NCBI GenBank assembly: GCA_024222485.1
Contig: JAAEPJ010000383.1
Span: 1-34,640, forward strand
Source of the DNA: a bacterium
GTDB taxonomy: Bacteria > RUG730 > JAAEPJ01
Direction: 5' to 3'
DNA length: 34,640 nt
This document shows, piece by piece, positions 1-7,884 of the stretch (position 1 is its first letter; the number at the start of each line of letters is the position of its first letter). The notes beneath the pieces were generated by a model, which saw only the letters and a program-made list of their open reading frames with translations, made no database searches and was not told where the DNA came from. A program made the position numbers and the translations under genes.

Positions 1-2
1 CT

Positions 3-311
3 TCAAAAGAAGATGAATATATCAATGAGTATAATAGTAAAATAGAAGCACTAGAAAACAAAATTAATTCTTTACATAACATAAATGAGGAATTAACATC
101 AAAAATTGATACCTTAAATAGTCAAATAACTAAATTAGACTATGAAATTAATGAACAAGATATCAAAATATTTACATTAAAAAAACAAACAAATGAGAAA
201 GTTAATAATGTTGATTCTTTTGGGGATGATGAGCTTAAACAGTTTTTCACAGAACGTTATAGACAGTACCTCGATTCAATTAAAAAAACCAATAGTCAGA
301 TTAGTTATTAA
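3..311 (+). CDS. C-terminal part of a coiled-coil protein, possible inner-membrane spanin-like partner (partial)
   Basis: An open frame enters from the left edge and ends at TAA 309-311, giving about 102 residues. The visible part is a long charged heptad-like coiled coil (repeated I/L at a/d positions, many K, E and N) ending in a short segment with FFTERYRQYL. No membrane segment is visible, but the N-terminus lies outside the window. The last 119 bases overlap the next gene in a different frame, an arrangement typical of Rz/Rz1-type spanin pairs of lysis cassettes. The spanin role is an inference from architecture only. It could also be another coiled-coil structural or membrane-anchored protein. 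The reading frame itself is clear. Confidence 0.6.
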   Translation, partial: SKEDEYINEYNSKIEALENKINSLHNINEELTSKIDTLNSQITKLDYEINEQDIKIFTLKKQTNEKVNNVDSFGDDELKQFFTERYRQYLDSIKKTNSQISY

Positions 312-597
312 AGATTTAATAACTGGAGACAGTTCTAAAAAGGAATTAAATTTTCTAACAAAAAAATATAATTTATTAGAAAATAAAGTTGTATTAAAAG
401 ATAGTGTTATAAACAACCTTAACTCTCAAATTAATAATTTCAAATCCATACTAAATACAAAGAACTCTCAATTAGATCTTTCTTATGATTTAAATGATAA
501 ATTAAATCTTGAAATTAAAAAACAAAGATTTAAAAATAAATTAACAGCAGGAGCTGGAGCTGTAGTAGCAATAGCTGCTATACTTTTAGTAAAATAG
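193..597 (+). CDS. Secreted coiled-coil protein with C-terminal membrane segment (spanin-like)
   Basis: 134 residues. Residues 1-20 form a signal peptide: MRK, a hydrophobic core of about 10 residues, then a small-residue site ending SFSQ, as often seen in Bacteroidetes. Residues about 45-110 are a charged coiled coil. Residues about 115-133 are a small, hydrophobic, Ala/Gly-rich membrane segment ending in VK. There is no lipobox cysteine, so it is not a typical outer-membrane lipoprotein. A signal, coiled coil and C-terminal membrane segment together resemble the topology of single-molecule spanins, and the start lies inside the upstream gene in another frame. It ends one base before the terminase start. 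Function is inferred, not recognised by family. Confidence 0.6.
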   Translation: MRKLIMLILLGMMSLNSFSQNVIDSTSIQLKKPIVRLVIKDLITGDSSKKELNFLTKKYNLLENKVVLKDSVINNLNSQINNFKSILNTKNSQLDLSYDLNDKLNLEIKKQRFKNKLTAGAGAVVAIAAILLVK

Positions 598-598
598 T

Positions 599-2170
599 AT
601 GTCTGATTTAAAAAAAGTAATACGTCAAGAATATTTAAAATGTGCTCAAGACCCAGTACATTTTATGCGTAAATATTGTTATATACAGCACCCACAACGT
701 GGACGTATACAATTTAATTTATACCCATTTCAAGATAAAGTATTAACGTTAATGCGTGATAATCCATATTCGATTATCTTAAAATCTAGACAATTAGGTA
801 TCTCTACATTATCAGCGGGTTATTCTTTATGGTTAATGATATTCCATAAGGATAAAAATATTCTATGTATAGCAACAAAGCAAGAAACAGCTAAAAACAT
901 GGTTACAAAGGTAAAATTCATGTATGAAAATTTACCTTCATGGTTAAAAATTGATGCTCAAGAAAATAATAAATTAACATTACGATTATCTAATGGTTCC
1001 CAAATTAAAGCCACTTCAGCAAGTTCAGATGCGGGTAGATCAGAAGCAGTATCTTTACTACTAATCGATGAGGCAGCATTTATTGATAACATTGGAGAGA
1101 TTTGGGCTTCGGCTCAACAAACATTAGCAACTGGAGGTGGATGTATAGCATTATCTACTCCTTATGGTACTGGTAATTGGTTTCATCAAACTTGGGTTAG
1201 AGCAGAAAATAGAGAAAATCAATTTTTACCTATTAAATTACCTTGGTACGTACACCCAGAAAGAGACCAAAAATGGAGAGACTCACAAGATGAATTATTA
1301 GGTGATCCTAGAATGGCAGCACAAGAATGTGATTGTGATTTTAGTACCTCTGGTGATATTGTATTTTATCCTGAATATATAGACTTTTATGAAAAAACAT
1401 ATATAAAAGATCCTATGGAAAGAAGAGGTGCAGACCAAAATTTATGGGTTTGGGAGTCACCTGATTATACAAGAGATTATGTTGTGGTAGCAGATGTTGC
1501 TCGTGGAGATGGAAAAGATTATTCTGCATGTCATGTAATTGATGTGGCAAATAATGTACAAGTTGCTGAATATAAGGGACAATTAGGTACTAAAGAATAT
1601 GGTCATTTATTAGTAGGTCTAGCTACAGAATATAATGAAGCAATGTTAGTAATAGAAAATGCTAATATTGGTTGGGCAACTATACAAGTTGCTTTAGATA
1701 GGCAATATCCTAACCTCTACTATTCACAAAAGAGTGATTCCCCCAATGCTAGATCGTATTTTGATAAATACCAAGACCATTCAAAAATGGTAGCTGGTTT
1801 TACAATGTCTTCTAGAACAAGACCTATGGTAATAGGTAAATTTCAAGAGTACATTAGTGATAAAGGAGTAACAATACAATCAAAAAGGTTATTAGAGGAA
1901 ATGAAAACCTTTATATGGAAAAATAATAGAGCAGAAGCACAAAGTGGATATAATGATGATTTAGTTATGTCATTTGGAATTGCTATGTATATTAGAGACA
2001 CAGCATTAAAATTAAGACAACAGGGATTACAAGCAACTAAAAATGTCTTAGGAAGTATGACTGTAAATAGAACAGAATATCAAGGAGGATATGGCTTTTC
2101 AAAAGGGTCAGACAATCCTTACTACCGAGACATGGGGGGTAATAAAGAGGACATTAGATGGCTTCTTTAG
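599..2170 (+). CDS. gp17: Terminase large subunit (T4 gp17-like DNA packaging motor)
   Basis: 523 residues, shorter than T4 gp17 (610). It powers translocation of phage DNA into the prohead through the portal and cuts the concatemer. The N-terminal ATPase shows a variant Walker A SRQLGIST at about 63-70, Walker B LLLIDEAAF at about 153-161 with catalytic Asp-Glu, and a coupling motif STPYGTGN at about 186-193. The C-terminal RNase H-like nuclease shows the three expected acidic sites: D299 in VVADVARGDG, E353 in VIENANIG, and D453/D454 in YNDDLVMSFG. The family's terminal portal-interacting tail is short here. ATG 599 follows the previous stop by one base. No small terminase (gp16) is visible in the window. 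Assignment is very firm. Confidence 0.97.
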   Translation: MSDLKKVIRQEYLKCAQDPVHFMRKYCYIQHPQRGRIQFNLYPFQDKVLTLMRDNPYSIILKSRQLGISTLSAGYSLWLMIFHKDKNILCIATKQETAKNMVTKVKFMYENLPSWLKIDAQENNKLTLRLSNGSQIKATSASSDAGRSEAVSLLLIDEAAFIDNIGEIWASAQQTLATGGGCIALSTPYGTGNWFHQTWVRAENRENQFLPIKLPWYVHPERDQKWRDSQDELLGDPRMAAQECDCDFSTSGDIVFYPEYIDFYEKTYIKDPMERRGADQNLWVWESPDYTRDYVVVADVARGDGKDYSACHVIDVANNVQVAEYKGQLGTKEYGHLLVGLATEYNEAMLVIENANIGWATIQVALDRQYPNLYYSQKSDSPNARSYFDKYQDHSKMVAGFTMSSRTRPMVIGKFQEYISDKGVTIQSKRLLEEMKTFIWKNNRAEAQSGYNDDLVMSFGIAMYIRDTALKLRQQGLQATKNVLGSMTVNRTEYQGGYGFSKGSDNPYYRDMGGNKEDIRWLL

Positions 2171-2173
2171 GTA

Positions 2174-2183
2174 ATATTTATAA
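2174..2183 (+). promoter_or_regulatory. Late-promoter-like motif ATATTTATAA before portal gene
   Basis: A perfect copy of the recurrent decamer lies in the 28-base gap between terminase and portal, 15 bases before the portal ATG. Its position matches the other copies before virion genes. Promoter function is inferred from recurrence. Confidence 0.6.
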
Positions 2184-2198
2184 CAATAATAATAAATT

Positions 2199-4115
2199 AT
2201 GGCTGATAAAAGCGTATTTTCAAGATTAAAAAGATTATTTTCAACTGATGTGATCATCAGAAATGTAGGTGGTGATCAAGTTAAGGTAATTGATAGTGGT
2301 AAAATCCAATCTACGGGTGAATTAGAAACAAATTCATTGATGGATAGATATAATAGAATATTTTCCACTAGTCCATCATCTTTATATGGAGCCCAATTTA
2401 ATATCAATTATCAATATTTAAGACCTCAATTATACTCAGAATATGATGTAATGGATAATGATGCAATTATTGCCTCTGCCCTAGATATTTTAGCTGATGA
2501 ATCAACTTTAAAAAATGATGTAGGTGAAGTGCTCCAAATTAGAAGTGCTAATGAAGATATACAAAAAATATTATATAATTTATTTTATGATGTATTAAAT
2601 GTAGAATTTAATCTTTGGATGTGGATACGTCAAATGTGTAAATATGGTGATTTTTTCCTAAAATTAGATATAGCCGAAAAATTTGGTGTTTACAATGTAA
2701 TTCCTTATACAGCTTATCATATTGAAAGACAAGAAGGATTTGATCCAGATAATCCATCTGCTATTAGATACCGATATGCTATGGATGGTATGGATAATTT
2801 AAGTTCAGGCATGTACCCAGTACCAGGAGCTGGTGGAGGTAATTTAATGAATGAAACTGGTATATTTTTTGATAATTATGAAATGGCTCATTTTAGATTA
2901 ATATCTGATGTTAATTATTTACCTTATGGTAGATCATATATAGAACCTGCTCGTAAATTATATAAACAATATGTTTTAATGGAAGATGCAATGTTAATTC
3001 ATAGAATTGCTCGTGCACCTGAAAAACGTATTTTTTACATGAATGTTGGGTCTATTCCTCCAAATGAGATAGATGCTTTTATGCAAAAAACAATTGGTAA
3101 TTTAAAACGTACTCCATTTCAAGATAATAAAACTGGTGAATATAATTTAAAATTTAACCAACAAAATATGTTGGAAGACTTTTATATACCTGTTCGTGGA
3201 AATGATCAAACAACTAAAATTGAAACAACCCCAGGACTACAATATGATGGTATTCAAGATGTTGAATATTTAAGAGGTAAATTATTTGCTGCACTTAAAA
3301 TACCAAAAGCATTTTTAGGATATGAAGAAGATATTGAAGGTAAATCAACACTAGCTGCTCAAGATATTAGATTTGCTCGTACTATTGAAAGACTTCAAAG
3401 AATAGTATTATCTGAATTAAATAAAATAGCATTAGTTCATTTATACACCCAAGGTTATACAGATGAAACCCTAACCAATTTCACACTACAGATGGCTAGC
3501 CCATCAATAGTATTAGAACAAGAAAAAATTGAATTATTAAAATCAAAAACTGAATTAGCTGGTACTATGTTAGAACAAGGTTTAGTACCTTCAGATTGGA
3601 TTTATGATAATGTATATCATTTTAGTGAAGACCAATATGATGAATATAGAGAATTAACTAGAGAAGATGCTAAACGCAAATTTAGAATAGCTCAAATAGA
3701 AGCAGAAGGAAATGATCCTGTAGAAACAGGTAAGTCATATGGTACACCTCATGATTTAGCTTCATTATATGGTAAAGGAAGAACAATGTCAGACCCGGGT
3801 AATGTACCTGATGGTTATAATGAAGATGATCCTAAGTTAGGTCGTCCACAAAATACAATTACTAGTCGAAATAAACAAGATTCTAATTTTGGTAAGGATA
3901 GATTAGGAGTTGATAGTATGAAAAATAAAGATAAAAACGATTCTGATTCTATACGTAATAATTTTAAAGGTGGTAGCCCATTAGCTCTCGAAGGTGCTAA
4001 AGTATCATTCTTAAAAAATAAACAAATATTTGAAGCTTTAGACAAAAAGAATTTAGTATTTAAGTCTGATAAAGATGAGAGTAAATTATTAGATGAAAAC
4101 CAATTAAAGAAGTAA
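2199..4115 (+). CDS. gp20: Portal protein (T4 gp20-like)
   Basis: 638 residues, longer than T4 gp20 (524). It forms the dodecameric ring at the unique capsid vertex, where it nucleates prohead assembly, docks the terminase and later joins the neck. Diagnostic stretches are MDNDAIIASALDILADE at about 83-99, RIARAPEKRIFYMNVG at about 269-284, and MLEDFYIPVRG at about 323-333, all strongly conserved in T4-like portals. After about residue 510 there is a hydrophilic, Gly/Asn/Asp/Lys-rich tail of about 125 residues that looks disordered and has no T4 counterpart. It follows terminase in the usual T4 order. The start has an A/T-rich leader and no Shine-Dalgarno sequence. Confidence 0.96.
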   Translation: MADKSVFSRLKRLFSTDVIIRNVGGDQVKVIDSGKIQSTGELETNSLMDRYNRIFSTSPSSLYGAQFNINYQYLRPQLYSEYDVMDNDAIIASALDILADESTLKNDVGEVLQIRSANEDIQKILYNLFYDVLNVEFNLWMWIRQMCKYGDFFLKLDIAEKFGVYNVIPYTAYHIERQEGFDPDNPSAIRYRYAMDGMDNLSSGMYPVPGAGGGNLMNETGIFFDNYEMAHFRLISDVNYLPYGRSYIEPARKLYKQYVLMEDAMLIHRIARAPEKRIFYMNVGSIPPNEIDAFMQKTIGNLKRTPFQDNKTGEYNLKFNQQNMLEDFYIPVRGNDQTTKIETTPGLQYDGIQDVEYLRGKLFAALKIPKAFLGYEEDIEGKSTLAAQDIRFARTIERLQRIVLSELNKIALVHLYTQGYTDETLTNFTLQMASPSIVLEQEKIELLKSKTELAGTMLEQGLVPSDWIYDNVYHFSEDQYDEYRELTREDAKRKFRIAQIEAEGNDPVETGKSYGTPHDLASLYGKGRTMSDPGNVPDGYNEDDPKLGRPQNTITSRNKQDSNFGKDRLGVDSMKNKDKNDSDSIRNNFKGGSPLALEGAKVSFLKNKQIFEALDKKNLVFKSDKDESKLLDENQLKK

Positions 4116-4125
4116 AATACTTCAC

Positions 4126-4138
4126 ATATTTATAAATA
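4126..4138 (+). promoter_or_regulatory. Late-promoter-like motif, double-sided copy (ATATTTATAAATA)
   Basis: ATATTTATAA at 4126-4135 overlaps TATAAATA at 4131-4138, so the T4 late -10 octamer is present on both strands here. It lies 16 bases before the ATG at 4152 and directly after the portal stop. Confidence 0.6.
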
Positions 4139-4151
4139 AATATATTTTTTG

Positions 4152-5015
4152 ATGAAAATAAAACACTCAAAGTACAAAAACACAGGAATATTATTTGAAC
4201 TGTTAGTACGTCAAATTACCGCTGATACACTTAAAGGTGGTAATTCACCAGCTATAGATATCTTAAAAGAATATTTTGTCAATACTTCTTTAGGTAAAGA
4301 ATACAAATTATATGAATCTGTACTTAAATCTAAAGTAGTAACTGAAGGTAGAGCTACATTAGTAATTGATACTATATTAGAAGCTTCTACTAAATTTAAT
4401 AGAAAATCTTTAAAGAAGCAAAAATATAATTTGATTAATGAAATTAAAAAACATTATAATTTAGAATCTTTCTTTGGTTCTAAAATTACAAATTATAAGG
4501 AATTAGCTGCTTTATATACTTTAATAGAAAATGTTAATTCTAACTCAATTTCTAATCCCACTCAATTAGTGGATAATAAAGTTACTTTACTAGAACATTT
4601 AACTAAAAAAGAAATTACTCAAGACTCAAAACAAACAGTACTTGAAGAATTTTCTACATATGATAAAGATGTAAGAACTCTTACATATAAAGTATTATTA
4701 GAAAAATTTAATGATAAGTATGATTCATTAACAATGGATCAAAAACAAGTTCTTAAAGAATATATTAATTCAGTAGATTCAACCCCAGATTTAAGAAATT
4801 TTTATAATACTAAAATTAACGAATTAAAAAATATTTTAGTTAAAGAAACTAAAAATATTAAAGATAAAGCTACCCAAATTAAAATTACTGAGGTATCTAA
4901 ATTTTTAACTGAATTAAAGAAAACAGACAAAGTTGGGGATAATAACTTAGTTGATTTGTTACGTTATTACCAACTAATAAATGAAATTCAGATAGTAAAT
5001 GGAGTACAAATATAA
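4152..5015 (+). CDS. Unrecognised head-module protein (287 aa)
   Basis: I do not recognise a family. The protein is about 287 residues, mostly helical in appearance, Lys/Asn/Glu/Leu rich, with no membrane segment or signal. The N-terminus (HSKYKNTGILFELLVRQI) is the most ordered-looking part. ATG 4152 is chosen; an in-frame TTG sits immediately before it at 4149 but is unlikely to be used. It lies between portal and prohead protease, where T4 keeps gp67/gp68 (prohead core), but it is larger than those and shows no similarity I can see. A head assembly or core role is possible from position only. The 3' end overlaps the next gene by 17 bases. Confidence 0.8.
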   Translation: MKIKHSKYKNTGILFELLVRQITADTLKGGNSPAIDILKEYFVNTSLGKEYKLYESVLKSKVVTEGRATLVIDTILEASTKFNRKSLKKQKYNLINEIKKHYNLESFFGSKITNYKELAALYTLIENVNSNSISNPTQLVDNKVTLLEHLTKKEITQDSKQTVLEEFSTYDKDVRTLTYKVLLEKFNDKYDSLTMDQKQVLKEYINSVDSTPDLRNFYNTKINELKNILVKETKNIKDKATQIKITEVSKFLTELKKTDKVGDNNLVDLLRYYQLINEIQIVNGVQI

Positions 5016-5622
5016 ACTTAAAGAAATAGAGGTAGGTGATACTAAGGTTACTGGAGGTGTAAAATCTGTAGTTACAGATATAGACCCTGAAACTGGTGCT
5101 ATATCCTGGTCTGTTGATTATGTTCCTAATTTATCTAAGTTAGTTGAGGATTCTATGGAATTAGCTACTACAGCTAAAGGTGTGTATCAAAAAGCTAAAG
5201 ATGATAAAAAATTCTTAGACATATACGAACAAGCAAAACAATTAAGAAATGTAATTCGTACTCATGTTAGAAATAACTACCCAGAAGATTATAAAAAAGC
5301 AATTAGGGAAGAAGAAGTAGAAGAAATCTCTACCTCAGGTGCAGCTGGTGCTTATAATACTCCTTATGCTTTTAAAAAAAAGAAAAAAAAAAGTAAATAT
5401 AAAATGAAAATGCCATCTGGTATGGTAAGTTCTTTAGGTTATACTATGGATGAAGGTAAATTAGGTGATGGCGCAGACTTAGGCCCTGGACCAAAAGCAG
5501 GTCCTGATGGGGTTACTGATAGTGCTTATACTAAACAATTTAAATACAAATTAGTTCCTAAAAATAAAGATGGCACTTATGTGCAAAAAGGAGCAGGGAT
5601 GATAGTTAAAAAACTTTATTAA
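4999..5622 (+). CDS. Unrecognised head-module protein with Lys-rich and Gly/Pro-rich linker
   Basis: 207 residues. Residues 1-95 look folded (short beta N-terminus, then helices). Residues about 105-180 are low-complexity: an acidic EEEVEE, STSGAAGAYNTPYAF, a KKKKKKSKYKMKM basic cluster, then Gly/Pro-rich GDGADLGPGPKAGPDG. The C-terminal 25 residues return to an ordered, basic pattern. The basic tract could bind DNA or an acidic scaffold. The gene starts inside the end of the preceding one (17-base overlap) and ends one base before the next, so it belongs to a co-translated head operon. No family recognised; an internal head or core-associated role is speculative. Confidence 0.8.
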   Translation: MEYKYKLKEIEVGDTKVTGGVKSVVTDIDPETGAISWSVDYVPNLSKLVEDSMELATTAKGVYQKAKDDKKFLDIYEQAKQLRNVIRTHVRNNYPEDYKKAIREEEVEEISTSGAAGAYNTPYAFKKKKKKSKYKMKMPSGMVSSLGYTMDEGKLGDGADLGPGPKAGPDGVTDSAYTKQFKYKLVPKNKDGTYVQKGAGMIVKKLY

Positions 5623-5623
5623 T

Positions 5624-5857
5624 ATGTATAATCGTAATATTAACGAACAAGAAGATAAAGCATCTAAGTTTCACGAGGAACGTATAGAAGCTTTTGATAA
5701 ATTAGAATCTAGATTTGAAGATATTAAAAAGGCAATTAAACTAGGTAAAATAGAAACAATAAAATATTACAGGGATAATCCTAATAGTTTCAATGTCGTA
5801 ATAGGCACAGATATGATTAACGATTATTTTAACGATATAGAAACATTATTACAATAA
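5624..5857 (+). CDS. Small charged helical protein (77 aa), unknown
   Basis: 77 residues, strongly charged, probably all helix (HEERIEAFDKLESRFEDIKK), ending in an amphipathic NDYFNDIETLLQ. It starts one base after the previous stop and ends 7 bases before the next start. In T4 the small prohead core proteins gp67/gp68 sit between portal and protease, so this position would suit a core component, but I see no sequence proof. Confidence 0.7.
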   Translation: MYNRNINEQEDKASKFHEERIEAFDKLESRFEDIKKAIKLGKIETIKYYRDNPNSFNVVIGTDMINDYFNDIETLLQ

Positions 5858-5864
5858 TATAATT

Positions 5865-7151
5865 ATGAAACAAACACCAAATCAATTATTCGAACAACTT
5901 TCTAAGGAATTTGTTACAAAAAAAGATAAAGAGCTAATTAACGAAGAATTAGGTCAAGTAGTAACATTAAAGCCTATTAACACTATCGAGGCGAGTAATA
6001 AAGACCCCTTTTGGACTAAATTTGAAAACTTTCTTGCTGAAGGTGGTACATTAGATCCTATTGTAAATACTGAAGAAAAAGTAAATACAAAAGAAGAAGA
6101 TGACAAAATTAAAGCTGAAGCTAAAAAAGTAGACAAAACAGTTGAAAACATAGATTCTCATAATTACGATTATAAATCAGAAAACATTAATAATGTTAAT
6201 GCTCAAGAAGTACTAACTGGTGTTCAATTAGAAATTAAATATAATAAAGAATTATCTTTAGATGAAGCAATGGAATTAGCAGTTAAAAACTTAACTAAAG
6301 ACCCATTACATTATGTAAAAGAAGGACAATTTGGAGTTAAAGGTTTAGGATACACAGAACCCAAAGTTCAAGAAAATACTGGTGAAACATATGGTGGTAG
6401 TGGATTTAGTGAAAAACTAAAGGATAGTAGCACTGAAATGCAAGTAGTAAAAGAATCTAAAGATGATGATGATTGTGGGTGTGGAAAAGAAGTAATTAAT
6501 GAATCTTTTGGCCAAGTAGTAACTTCAGGAAACCCAAATTCATTAGCAGCTCAATCAGGGAATATTATTCGTCAAATGATGGCTGAAAAAGAAGAAGAGA
6601 AAAAGTTGCCTATGGATGAAATGGAAGATGAAGGTACCGCTGTATCTTATTCAGATACTACATCAGAAGCGGCAAAACCTGACTTTGCAGATATAGATGG
6701 AGACGGAGATAAAAAAGAAACAATGAAACAAGCTGCTAAAGATAAAAAGAAAAAAGTAAAAAAAGAAAGTATAGATTCTAAATTAGCAGAAATAGGAAAA
6801 GAGGCTGAAAAAGTAAAAATGGAAGCTCAATTAGATTTCTTGCATGACCACATTGATGAAAAAGTAAATAGAGTTAATTCAATTCAAGAAGATGAAAATT
6901 TAAGTGAATTAATTGATAAATCTAAGATGAAGCAAATGCAAAGAGAAATCAAAGATTTAGAAAGAAGAAAAGCTAAAATGGAAAGAATCTATGAAAAATC
7001 TTGTGGTAAAAAATATACTAAAAAAGAAATGGTAGATGAAATGGATGCTGTAAGCTTTAATGATAAAAACAATCCGACACAAGGACCAGCAGGTGAACGT
7101 GATCCTAAAAAAGTAGGACAATCTACAGGAGATTATAGTGTAAATAAATAA
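5865..7151 (+). CDS. Acidic, coiled-coil head protein, probable prohead core component
   Basis: 428 residues, acidic and low-complexity. A ten-residue motif occurs twice: INEELGQVVT at about 25-34 and INESFGQVVT at about 211-220. The I-N-E triplet fits the (I/L)-x-E rule for T4 gp21 cleavage, so both could be maturation sites. A DDDDCGCGKE cluster precedes the second copy. Residues about 270-295 hold PDFADIDGDGDKKE, resembling a short DxDxDGxxxE calcium loop, followed by a Lys-rich stretch. Residues about 300-390 are a long helix or coiled coil. It lies immediately before the protease, 3 bases apart. A core or scaffold-associated role is inferred from composition and position; no T4 homologue is identified. 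Confidence 0.75.
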   Translation: MKQTPNQLFEQLSKEFVTKKDKELINEELGQVVTLKPINTIEASNKDPFWTKFENFLAEGGTLDPIVNTEEKVNTKEEDDKIKAEAKKVDKTVENIDSHNYDYKSENINNVNAQEVLTGVQLEIKYNKELSLDEAMELAVKNLTKDPLHYVKEGQFGVKGLGYTEPKVQENTGETYGGSGFSEKLKDSSTEMQVVKESKDDDDCGCGKEVINESFGQVVTSGNPNSLAAQSGNIIRQMMAEKEEEKKLPMDEMEDEGTAVSYSDTTSEAAKPDFADIDGDGDKKETMKQAAKDKKKKVKKESIDSKLAEIGKEAEKVKMEAQLDFLHDHIDEKVNRVNSIQEDENLSELIDKSKMKQMQREIKDLERRKAKMERIYEKSCGKKYTKKEMVDEMDAVSFNDKNNPTQGPAGERDPKKVGQSTGDYSVNK

Positions 7152-7153
7152 AA

Positions 7154-7759
7154 ATGAGTAAAAAACTCTTAATAGAAACAAATAACTTTAAAATTAACCC
7201 TCTCCAGTTAACAGAAAATGTTAACAAGGAGACGGGTAATTTAATGGTTGAGGGAATTTTAGCTACTGCTGAAGTTAAAAATGGAAATGGTAGATATTAT
7301 TCAAAAGATCTATGGAATAGAGAAATGGATAAATATAATGAACTTATTGAACAAAGACGTTCAATGGGAGAATTAGATCATCCTGAATCAACTGTTATAA
7401 ATTTAAAAAATGTATCACATCTAATATCAGATTATTGGTGGGATGGTGATAATGTAATGGGTAAAATAGAAATTTTACCTACTCCCTCAGGTCAAATACT
7501 TAAAGAATTAATTAAAGCAGGTGTAACAGTAGGTGTTTCATCTCGTGGTATGGGATCATTAGAACAAAATGGTGGTGTAATGGAAGTACAAGATGACTTT
7601 GAATTACTATGTTGGGATTTTGTTTCAACACCATCTAACCCTGGTTCTTATATGCATACTTTAAATGAAGGAAAACAAGTTATTACTTATGATTATACGA
7701 ATGTTAATAAAGTAGTACATGAAATCCTTTGTTCTAAAGGCTCTTGTCCCATTTTTTAA
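7154..7759 (+). CDS. gp21: Prohead maturation protease (T4 gp21-like)
   Basis: 201 residues, close to T4 gp21 (212). This serine protease of the herpesvirus-assemblin fold sits in the prohead core and cuts scaffold and capsid proteins after (I/L)-x-E during maturation. Visible signatures are NGNGRYYSKDLW at about 43-54, the catalytic-His motif GELDHP with H76, the nucleophile motif GVSSRGMG (S129/S130), and the downstream LLCWDFVSTPSNPG at about 151-164, all characteristic of phage prohead proteases. The C-terminal 30 residues end with two cysteines and look divergent. It lies between the acidic core protein and the scaffold, exactly the T4 order 21-22-23. Confidence 0.95.
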   Translation: MSKKLLIETNNFKINPLQLTENVNKETGNLMVEGILATAEVKNGNGRYYSKDLWNREMDKYNELIEQRRSMGELDHPESTVINLKNVSHLISDYWWDGDNVMGKIEILPTPSGQILKELIKAGVTVGVSSRGMGSLEQNGGVMEVQDDFELLCWDFVSTPSNPGSYMHTLNEGKQVITYDYTNVNKVVHEILCSKGSCPIF

Positions 7760-7884
7760 TTTTTAAATAATCTACATATACGTATAACCGCAATGTGTCA
7801 TGAGTATCTAGATATGACACCGATATATATTATTCCCTATTACGATTCTTAATAATCGTATTTCACAAAAAAAATTTTGAGATT
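7760..7884 (+). promoter_or_regulatory. Structured intergenic leader before the scaffold gene
   Basis: The 125-base gap contains two perfect inverted repeats: GTGTCAT 7795-7801 with ATGACAC 7814-7820 (12-base loop), and TACGATT 7841-7847 with AATCGTA 7854-7860 (6-base loop). A palindrome TATACGTATA lies at 7777-7786. Neither hairpin is followed by a T-run, so these do not look like terminators. The second ends 24 bases before the scaffold ATG. The standard ATATTTATAA motif is absent here. A separate regulatory element for the very highly needed scaffold and capsid genes is plausible but unproven. Confidence 0.45.

Noticed and set aside
5378-5408. Poly-A run in the Lys-rich part of the 4999 gene as a slippery frameshift site
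   Set aside because: The frame continues normally on both sides, and no useful alternative frame opens after it.
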